64,000 bases of DNA from Lindgomyces ingoldianus (lineage: Eukaryota; Ascomycota; Dothideomycetes; Pleosporales; Lindgomycetaceae), in NCBI RefSeq assembly GCF_010093535.1, contig NW_022985162.1:790211-854210 (forward strand). Reading direction: 5' to 3'. How positions within the stretch are numbered: the stretch's first letter is position 1; each line of letters starts with the position of its first letter. Below the pieces are notes generated by a model. The model ran no database searches, had not been told where the DNA came from, and saw only the letters and a list, made by a program, of their open reading frames with translations. The position numbers were made by a program, and so were the translations under genes. Below, one piece after another: positions 55,980 through 64,000 of the stretch.

Positions 55980-56870
55980 ATGGCCGGCACACGAAAGTCC
56001 ACGCGCAAATCAACTTCTGCTGCCCCCAAGTATGCGGAATCGGACTCGGAATCTTCGGAACAAAAGGCGCGGAAAAGCAATGGCGCAAAGCCAACGCGTC
56101 GGAAACGCGCTCGGGAAGACGACCCAGATGTGAAGGAGGACGGGTACGCTCTTCAGAACCGATTTATCATCCCACCATGGACACTAATACTATTTCCTCG
56201 ATTGAACAGATCTCCACCGCCCAAGAAGCCCACAAAATCCAAATCCCAAACTTCTAAACCCACCAAAGATTCCACCCTCAAGCCCACGAAAGCCCCCGTA
56301 ACCCTCCCAACCCCTTCCTCCACCACAAATCGGGACTCCACTGGCGCCCAAGAAGTCTTTTGGCTCCTAAAAGCCGAGCCCCTCCCTCGGTACGAGAACG
56401 GCGTCAACGTCGCCTTCTCCATTGACGATCTAAGAGCCTGCACAGAACCCGAGCCATGGTCCGGCGTCCGCAACCCGCAAGCCCGGAACAACATGCAGGC
56501 GATGCGGAAAGGGGACTTAGGATTCTTCTACCACTCTAACGCCAAACCATCTGGAGTTGTAGGGATACTGAGGGTGGTGGAGGAGGCGAAGGTTGATGAG
56601 ACGGCGTTTGATGAGAAGGATCCGTACTTTGATCCTAAGAGTGAGAGGGAGAAACCGAAGTGGTATTGTGTGAGCGTCGAGTTTGTGAGGAAATTTGAGG
56701 GGGTGGTAGATTTGGCGAGCATTAAGGGTTTTGCAGGAGCTGGGGGGGCGTTGGAAGGGATGCCGTTGGTTACGAATTCGAGGCTAAGTGTTAGTAGGGT
56801 TAGTAGGAAGGAATGGGAGTTTATTTTAGGGCTCGCCGAGGGGGAAGGCGGGGGAGTAGGGACGAACTAA
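55980..56870 (+). CDS. EVE-domain nuclear protein (THYN1-like), 274 aa if spliced
   Basis: The C-terminal EVE domain (PUA-like fold, binds modified bases in DNA or RNA) starts at about residue 125 of the unspliced chain: EVFWLLKAEPLPRYENGVNV, FSIDDLR, then PEPWSGVRNPQARNNMQAMR, GDLGFFYHSNAKPSGVVGIL, KWYCVSVEFVRKFEGVVDLA and LVTNSRLSVSRVSRKEWEFI. The N-terminal 120 residues are Lys/Arg/Ser/Pro-rich and disordered, with nuclear-localisation-like clusters (PTRRKRARE). A 66-nt in-frame intron is likely at 56144-56209 (GTACGC...ACTAATAC...ACAG). It contains no stop, and if retained would insert a hydrophobic 22-residue segment (about YALQNRFIIPPWTLILFPRL) out of character with its charged surroundings. 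Exons then are 55980-56143 and 56210-56870. Confidence 0.88.
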   Translation: MAGTRKSTRKSTSAAPKYAESDSESSEQKARKSNGAKPTRRKRAREDDPDVKEDGYALQNRFIIPPWTLILFPRLNRSPPPKKPTKSKSQTSKPTKDSTLKPTKAPVTLPTPSSTTNRDSTGAQEVFWLLKAEPLPRYENGVNVAFSIDDLRACTEPEPWSGVRNPQARNNMQAMRKGDLGFFYHSNAKPSGVVGILRVVEEAKVDETAFDEKDPYFDPKSEREKPKWYCVSVEFVRKFEGVVDLASIKGFAGAGGALEGMPLVTNSRLSVSRVSRKEWEFILGLAEGEGGGVGTN

Positions 56871-57254
56871 ATGGAATAGGAGGCTAAAGGAGGGGAAGGT
56901 GGAATGGTGAATGAGGATAAGCCTAAGGATTAACCAAAGGAGAGAGAGAAGATCACGGATGATCTCAATAAGGTACCAAAAGGAAGGAAGGTGCAGAAGT
57001 AGAAGGCTAAAGGCCATTTTCAGGCCCCATAGAATACCTCTCCATCCAAGCCAGCATTTGTGCAACTTGTCAGGACAGTAGTATCCGAAGAGTATCCTCA
57101 TAAATAGCCGCTTAGTGGAACCAACCTGATTGACCCCACTTCTCAACTTCATCAGCTTCATCAACCCCCTCGCCTTCACAGCCGTAAGATACAGGTTTAT
57201 CCCCCGGGGCCGGTCAATGCTCCAAATAATCCCTCTCTTACTTAACAAAGATCC
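56871..57254. other. Convergent 3' intergenic region
   Basis: 384 bp between two convergent stops; no gene seen. Minus-strand frame 56826-57248 is not family-like. Confidence 0.4.
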
Positions 57255-57731
57255 CTAACCCTGTCGTCCCCAAATATACCCAAGCGCACTCGACGCCACG
57301 GCCCCAACTTGTGCCGCACCCGCAGCAACACTAGCTCCAAACCCGCCCATTGCCGCACTCTGCGCCGTCGCATACACTCCTCCCGCTGGCACGATTCCGA
57401 AGAAGCTCATCAGGCCGCTGGCTGCTGAACCTAATAAAACGACAATGTTAGTGTTTGGGCTCTACTGACTTGAGTGGAGTTGGCGGTAAGATTATTATGA
57501 GAGTTGGGAGAGGATGGAGGAAGACGAAAGGGTAAAGCGGAACGACTTAGGAAGTACCATACCTCCAGCAGGGCCTGCAGCCGTGAATCCAAGCATATTG
57601 AAGAAAGGCACCGTAGCAGCAGCCGGCGTCAAGAAAACCATACCGTTGACGACGTGCAAGGCTGTTTGATATGGGTGGGCGACTATCCAGTCTTTTACTA
57701 TTAGAGGGAGTTCAGCGTAAGGAATCGCCAT
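57255..57731 (-). CDS. Interferon-inducible 6-16/27-like small membrane protein (114 aa)
   Basis: Exons 57731-57563 and 57430-57255 (intron 132 nt, phase 1). The product has a hydrophilic start (MAIPYAELPLIVKDWIVAHP), a hydrophobic segment with VVNGMVFLTPAAATVPFFNM, and then the Gly/Ala-rich ISG12/IFI6-16 signature: LGFTAAGPAGGSAASGLMSF, followed by FGIVPAGGVYATAQSAAMGG and GASVAAGAAQVGAVASSALG. In animals these proteins sit in mitochondrial or nuclear membranes and modulate apoptosis. Fungal copies are uncharacterised and often multigene. The spliced junction inside GPAGG|SAASG fits the family well, supporting the intron. Confidence 0.85.
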
Positions 57732-60700
57732 TTTGTCGCCTTTGCAGCTGGGTGTTCTGAACGCAAGTCGAAGTAGAGAAACTCCTTGGGAGTGCTGCCT
57801 GAGGTATTGTGGCGGTGTATGCGGTGGTTGTGGAATGTAAAACTGATTGGGCGTGAGCGTTTGGAGGCTTACCGCCCACTTGGAAAACCGATAGGTTTTC
57901 GATGACGAACCATTCGTCTACGAGTGTTTTCAGCTTACTTCTGTGACATTTAGAATCGGTGTACAAATGACATGTGTCTGTGTAGGCTGCCCTGAAGCAA
58001 ACGAAGAAAATGAGCAGAGACAGATGCACCCTTCCACTACTGACGCTTGCATATATGGAACGAAGATTTACGGGCAGCTAGGTTTATCAATTGACTTTAG
58101 ATGCCATTGTGCTGCTGTGATAACTTCTACCTTGTTTTCGCATGCTCGAAGCCTCGAGTCCACTTGTAGCTGGTTTCTTATTGGATCATCCGTGGATATA
58201 GGAAATTTAGATCTTCCGAATATCGATGACATTCTCCAATCACCTTTATGTCTCCACCAACCCGATAATCCTCTAATCTATAGGAACTAATAACATGTTC
58301 CCAATACCGCGACGCGTTTGCAAGGAGAATCTCTTGGTCACTTTTCTTGGAGTACAGCACACACGAAAACGCCGGCTACGAGGAATCTCAACCCCAAGCC
58401 TTAAACTCAGGCGTCTTATGAATTGGCCTCGCTACATCTTGGCGTCGATATTGATCTGTAGGAGCGGTAATTAAGCCGTTTTAACAGTCTCCGCAGTCGC
58501 ATAGAGTTGTGAAAGACAGACAACCATAGATTTCTCTAGAAGTGCAGTCTTTAGATATACGATAATCGATTCAACAAGCCTTACTCAATAAGACAGCAAC
58601 TCAATCCTTCCATTATCTTTACCACTACTGACATAAGCGAGTTGCTCAGACCGGACAGGAATGGGCAAAGAGAATGCTTACCATCGTCGGTGACGAACGA
58701 AGCTCAATGTGAGCAAAGCCTTCGTCGTACTATTGCTGCGCCAACAGCCTAGCTTGAGAAAGCGCAGCGTCTGTGTTTTGAACTACTCCGAGACGCCACT
58801 AGGTCAACATTTTCTCTTTTCGCTTTGATCTCACCTGCTGGAAATGCCCCACTGCTGATTGAATCCTCCTACAACGGAAGCAATGGCGGTACATACACTG
58901 AGAATCTCTAGATCAGACATATCGAGAACAAGTCAAGATCGAGAGATCTATCAATCTTGAAATAGTCTGAAGATAGGAAGAAACCTAGAATTGTGTGTCG
59001 CTCTTAATGGTGCATGCATATCACTGCGAGTACTAAGCATGGAAATAATATGCAGGTAATGGGAATTGAACACATATTTGTAGCTGTACTAAGAGGCGAT
59101 GGGCTTATCGCGGGCTGTGAGTGTCAAAGGATGCTGAATGCGGTAGTTACGGGATCGTTCAGCCTAGTCACTAAGCTTAAACCTCGCAAGACTTTTGGTA
59201 TCAATTCTCGATAAAGACCGTATTTTTAACGAAAGCGCCAAAAAAAGCAGCAGAGAGAACGCCCGTCCTTCGGATTCGTTGAACTATACGGTGGTTTCCA
59301 GGATACCGTTTCCAGAGATATATTCTTCCACTATGTTTTCAGTTCAAGGATGCTAAAGAGAGTTTTGTGCTTTTGGGAGTTGCTTTGGCGTTCTAATTCT
59401 GTCGCATAGCAGGCATCCAAACCCATTAGTCCTCCAGCCACAAGGGAAGTTCTAAGAGACTGGTAAACGACTTTTCCCAAGGAATCTTGCGGTAGAGGAG
59501 GTTCGGTTTATCCTGACATTGCTTCCACCTAGCTTTGTGGCGCTTGTAAGATTAGATTCTGTAATCGCAGATTTGAACCTGCACGCGTCGCAGTGATCCT
59601 AAATTGGGTCACGATTTGGATCTTAGAAGGGTGTCTACTTTTCAACACTGTTCGGCTTCATAGGTCTTTTACCGCTCGATAAGCTATAATATCATTTCCA
59701 CTCTTTGGTGTATTTAAAAATCCATCAATCGGTTACGTTCCTCGTCTTGATGTGGCAACCGCTATTCGTTGAAACCGGTCGGCGAGGGCGTAGATAAAAC
59801 TGCCAGCAACAAAAGAGGGATTAATAAGCAAGAACAACAATCTATTCAGTCACCCCTAGGTGATATGCGATGGCTGTGCTTAATAGAATCAATATCAGCA
59901 ATGTGGCGGCATATGAAGCTCCAATGAATTTTGACTTTGAAACCCTCTGAAGCTCATCCTTTGCTGAAGCATGGGTCACTTGTCACTCCTTTCTCTGCCC
60001 TTTCGCCAAAGAGTCCTTGCTAGTCGTCTTCGATCTTTTGGCTTTACCTTGCTGACTTCCTATGAGCGGTCTTTGTTCTCGGGGGCCTCGTATAGCGGAA
60101 TCTCTGCGTCGTTCCATTGCCTGCATCCAAATTTCATGGCTCGTTTTCGAGTATCGAGGCCGTTCATTGCCGGAATCGGGGCCTACTTGACCAAAATATT
60201 GCTCAGATTGTATCACCTTTTTCTCCTCTGATATTCTCCTTGTAAAGTTTCTTTTCTTGATATCCTGTTGCTACTGGGGGTCAGCCAACGCTAAGCCTAT
60301 TTTGTTCATATACGCCACAATCATTTTGGCTACAAATACTTACGGTGTCCTTTATGTCCATGGCCTTAGGATCTGTATTTTTGTGATCTAACAAAGAAAT
60401 AGGAAAGTACGCCTGCAGATTTGTAATCAGAGGCTACACTTCCCTAAGAATCTCCCCGGAATTTCCACTCCCTTCTCACGTGGTGGCTGCATTCAAACCT
60501 GGTATGCCCTGGTGGAAATACCTGGTTCGGGGCGTCTTCAAATCTTTTGGGCAGTATACCTTCAATTTTTATATCACCCGTTGTCATCATCGCCGCAGAT
60601 CCCCCTTGTCCAGCATCAATTGAGGGCATCTCTACTGTCACATTCGTCAAATAGCTTCGTTCTCATTGGTCACGCTTCTCGCGCATGTTCTCCGCATCTC

Positions 60701-61038
60701 AATTTAGATCGCGTTTCTTCCGTGACATTGAAATAAATTGACTAGCCCAAGCTCAATACCTGACAACCAATCGTTCGTTTCTGATTTCGTCTGACAGATG
60801 GTGCGGGGAATTGAGCTAGGATCTGCCTTTAACTTTAATTTGACATTCGACTTCATCCATGCTGTGAGGGCCCAGGAGTTTGCCGCGACTTAAATTAATG
60901 ATTCATTGGGAGAGAACATTTCTTGCCTCACGATTTTGGCGGAGGCATCCAAGCCTTAGCATGGATATTCACAAAGTCCTGACAGCATTCATATGCCAAT
61001 ATCTGCTTTCCTTTTACTCGGGACAATATCTGTGTATT
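57732..61038. other. 3.3-kb gene-poor region
   Basis: No confident gene. Minus-strand frames at 59983-60216 (charged, Arg/Lys/Gln-rich) and 60444-60650, and plus-strand 60880-61290 (antisense to the cytochrome gene), are unrecognised. A GATCC/GGATC hairpin occurs at 59595-59622 beside tRNA-like text, but no tRNA can be folded. Many frames are closed by frequent stops, suggesting decayed repeats. Confidence 0.35.
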
Positions 61039-61897
61039 CTAAGCATACCACCTCCTCTCCAGATATTCCTCTTCCTTAACATCCCTCTTCGTCCCCGTGT
61101 ACGGATTATTCGTTACAAAACTCGCAAAACTCGCATTCCTTGCAATCGTCAAATCGTGCGTCCAAATTCCGTACTGCTCATGTACATTAAACGTGCTGGT
61201 ATTGCTGGTTGGGGTATCCGGAGCCACACTCGAGCACGCATATGCGAATTGGGTTTCCGTCATCGTGTCAAGGTTGACATCACCGTCTGATGTCGACCAC
61301 CGCGTGCAGCCTTGGCATCGCGATGTGACTTGCCAGTGTGTGGTGTTGGATGTTGTACCTTTCAGGTAGGTGTATGTGGCACCCTCGTAAGTTCCAGGAG
61401 TGGCGTAGTAACCACTGAGTAAAGGTATTAGCATCTATTTCTTCCATTCTTCCCAATTCGTTATGGAATTTGGATGCCTTACAAAGCCATCCGGCTTGAG
61501 ACGATGGCCTTCTGTCCCGTCTTCGCCTTTGTGTTCCAATGCACCGAGAGGGGATTATTTGTCATGTGTCCTCCCCACGCCATACCACACCAATTGAACT
61601 TGTTGGGAACGACAACTTGCAGAATTGCCTCCGAGGTATTGGAGCTCACGGGAAGTGCAACGCGATATGAAACACCGTTGGGTAGCGTAATGGAAGAGTA
61701 TGTAATGCCGGAGGTCTTATCATAGTATTTTGAGGCTGTGTACTGTGCGGAGACTAATCATGATTCAGTTCCATCCTTGCGAGACGTGGTACGACTGTGG
61801 TATAGAGGCGAGCATAATGCACGAAGGGGTGAGAAGGGATAGACTCACCTGTGCCGCAAATTGAAGCAAGGCCAGAAAGGATCTCGAAGAATCTCAT
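61039..61897 (-). CDS. Secreted stand-alone CDH-like cytochrome domain protein (AA8), 231 aa
   Basis: Heme b electron-transfer domain as in cellobiose dehydrogenase, here without a dehydrogenase or carbohydrate-binding module. Exons 61897-61849, 61753-61483 and 61414-61039 (phases 1 and 2, all closing). Signal peptide MRFFEILSGLASICGTVSA. The beta-sandwich core shows YYDKTSGITYSSITLPNGVS, then VVVPNKFNWCGMAWGGHMTN, where the Met of GMAW is the expected axial heme ligand. The second half holds GYYATPGTYEGATYTYLKGT, a CQGC pair, and TFNVHEQYGIWTHDLTIA, whose His residues include the probable second ligand. It ends with a charged tail containing KR and RR dibasic sites (TGTKRDVKEEE...RRWYA). Likely an extracellular redox partner, for example of lytic polysaccharide monooxygenases; inference. 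Confidence 0.88.
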
Positions 61898-63306
61898 CTT
61901 GAAACTATGTCGCACAAGAAAGTATGTACAGTATAATGGTAGGTGAAGATCTCGGTCTCCTTCTAGAAGGCTGGGGAGCAACAGCTATTTTAACAGCCGC
62001 TCATCCATGCCTCTCCCAAATGGGAGTACCAATTACGATCGCACCATTTGAATCATAATGAACGGCAAAATTAACGAGAATAGAGTATAGTCTAAGGCGC
62101 TCATAGTGAATGCAAGTGAATTCGAGGTCATTCTTCCCTTTTGATGTTCCGGGTATTTGAAGCGTGGAGTTGGTATTGGTCAACTCTCTTCCGGTAAAAT
62201 GCGGATGTAGATGACTGGAAGGAACCTCGTCCCCGCCGAACCGGGTTCCTTTCACGAATATCAGTCAGCCTTAAATGTTCCCAAATGATATTGAAATCAC
62301 AATCAAATATCATCTACTACGGGCCAGGCGTTGGTAGTATTTCCCGGTTGGGGTTTAGAGCCGCTAGAGGAGGATGAAAAGGGAAATCGAGTAACCTAAT
62401 CAAGCTAGTGAGCTAAGTGGGCAGTCTTGGAAGCGCAGCCCCAAAATCCTGTGAATTTGGGGAGTAGCATTGCAGGAGAGCTTTGAAGGATCTGGAGAAA
62501 TATTGCCCTGCGCGCTCTGAATGAGAATACCCCCTCGCGAATTCTGTTTCGATCTTGCTCCGTGTACGGGAATGGGCTTGCGATGCGAGGGTTAACGACT
62601 CTTGACCTGCCAAGAACTGCAAGATTTGCTTTCAATCCGTACGATGCGACGCACGTGGCGTGCATGCTTCTGTAAAGTCTAGATCTTGTCAATATAGCAA
62701 AGGTGAAGGTGAATCAGTGGACGTTGGTGGGCTTGTGGGGCGTACTCCAACCGTGAGTGGGGCTTATTTTTCGTTTAATGTGGGGGCTGTTGAGGTTGAA
62801 TATAACAACTGAATTGAAGGGACACTTTGAATGAGAGGCAACTTTCCGGAAGAGATCACTCTTGGCGCAGAAAATCGGCTTTGTGGAAGATTGTGAAATG
62901 ATATTGCATTCCGAACCTATGCTCGAGACATGCGTATTCGAAAGCACGCGTGGTTTCCTAGCACAGACACCGCTGAACGATACCGCATACACCTTCTAAT
63001 TGGAAGTTGAAATGGCCAAGGAGAGGATATACTTAGACTAATGGCAATATTTTTGCATTCATGAAAGGATAACGCCATTCAAAGTACCCGCTGGAAACGG
63101 TCCTTCCCTTGCGTCTAGATTCTTTACTCGGGTGGCTTCTCGTGATGGAAATCACTTATAATGAAAACTTCAGCAATGAAGGCCGAACTACGAGAAGGGA
63201 GAAATAACATAGGTTGAAATTAGGCTTCGATAATAGCTATCTAAATTCTTTGATACCATTAGATATCCAACGGATGCCCACCCCATCCGTACCTATCTCA
63301 CTCACT
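61898..63306. other. Intergenic region
   Basis: 1.4 kb upstream of the cytochrome gene, extending to the 3' end of the HD-domain gene. Frames at 62001-62313, 62405-62692 and 62714-62992 (minus) are short and unrecognised. Confidence 0.35.
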
Positions 63307-64000
63307 TTAATTTGGAAGTGCTGCCTTGAGAATATCAATAGCCAATTTCCCCTTTGCATGCTGTGTGTATCCCTCCACATACCGATCTCCAAAAAGCTGC
63401 ATCCAAGTATCTACATTAATAGTTAATTAAAGGCGCATCCATAGATACTGAAGGATAATCCAACTTACCATACGTAGTTGCAGGTTTTGACCTCGCAAAT
63501 CCGCATATGATCTTACTAGCCCCCGGTCCGAAATCGAGTCTTGGAAACTCACTCTTGACCCTATCGTACTCCTCCCAAGTCAGGGTGTGCGTTGAATCGC
63601 TATTCGGGCCCTGGATGTCGGACAAGATACCAGCTCCCGTCGCCGCAACAACAGGCTGTTTATACGCAGAAATGGTTGGTGTGGTATGTAGAGCAATCGC
63701 ATCCCAAACAAGCTGTTTGCGGTTCTCATCCCAGCCATGTGCGGTGCCATTCTTCATCTCTGCTTCGATAAAGTCCCAAGCTGCGATAGCGCCATCGACC
63801 TCGAAGCGTTTGTCTGATGAGATGAGCGCGCCGGTGTTATCCCAGCCGAGATCGTGCAGAATGGCGGCGACGGCGTGGGTTTCTGGGTCAATGGCCTTTC
63901 GGAGAGTCGTGTTTGTGTTGATAATGATGGTGCCGAAGAGCCATGAGCGCATCACGTGGTTAAAGGTCATGTTGTCGGCATGGGCCCGGGCAAAGGCTAG
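63307..64000 (-). CDS. HD-domain protein, cyanamide-hydratase-like (5' end cut by window)
   Basis: Metal-dependent HD-superfamily enzyme of the fungal cyanamide hydratase-type group, which hydrates nitriles or cyanamide or cleaves related small molecules. Exons visible: 64000-63469 and 63410-63307 (intron 58 nt, phase 1). The metal site elements are present: His in FNHVMRSWLFG, the His-Asp pair in AAILHDLGWD, and a further His in AIALHTTPTISAYKQ. RFEVDGAIAAWDFIEAE is typical for the family. The last exon gives TWMQLFGDRYVEGYTQHAKG followed by KLAIDILKAALPN and the stop. The beginning (before …LAFARAHADNMTF) lies beyond base 64000. The reading frame is open to the edge. Confidence 0.9.

Noticed and set aside
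59577..59630. tRNA-like text (GGTTCAAATC on the minus strand) next to a GATCC hairpin.
   Set aside because: No matching acceptor stem, D-arm or anticodon arm can be formed around it.

Overview
The window looks like nuclear DNA of a filamentous ascomycete (Pezizomycotina, possibly Leotiomycetes; the class is a guess). Most genes are split by introns of about 45-115 nt with GT-AG borders and CTAAC/CTGAC-like branch sites. Gene families are typical of such fungi: Zn2Cys6 regulator, 14-TM MFS exporter, rhodopsin-like integral membrane protein, HET-domain relic, EthD protein, bifunctional diterpene synthase, class II P450 and a stand-alone CDH-type cytochrome. Exon borders were assigned by hand from reading-frame continuity and family motifs; no search was run.

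Left part (1-27 kb): a FAD aromatic hydroxylase (cut by the left edge) diverges from a secreted tannase/feruloyl esterase. A small unknown protein diverges from a DUF3500 protein, and a Zn2Cys6 regulator diverges from an MFS exporter. A DUF4188 protein follows. After 4 kb without a convincing gene come a rhodopsin-like membrane protein, a secreted FAD amine-oxidase-like enzyme, an aspartic protease, a decayed HET gene and an intronless, probably highly expressed EthD protein.

Middle (27-40 kb): a secreted Ser/Pro/Thr-rich repeat protein is followed by about 5.7 kb of decayed DNA (an alpha/beta-hydrolase relic and a possible STAND/NLR N-terminal relic). Then come a secreted type-B carboxylesterase, a DUF829 hydrolase and a convergent Mpv17/PMP22 membrane protein.

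Right part (40-55 kb): the most interesting region. A bifunctional class II/class I diterpene synthase diverges from a cytochrome P450. Downstream lie a secreted berberine-bridge-type FAD oxidase (with two GC-AG introns) and an AKR7-type aldo-keto reductase. This is a plausible diterpenoid biosynthetic cluster: GGPP cyclised by the synthase, oxidised by the P450 and FAD oxidase, reduced by the AKR. No GGPP synthase is in the window, and cluster limits are inference. The synthase keeps the class II DADD motif, but its class I motif reads DAYME instead of the DEFFE-type motif, and it carries a long Asn/Gly-rich insertion.

Right end (56-64 kb): an EVE-domain nuclear protein, an interferon-inducible 6-16/27-like small membrane protein, 3.3 kb without a recognisable gene, a secreted CDH-like cytochrome (AA8) and an HD-domain cyanamide-hydratase-like enzyme cut by the right edge.
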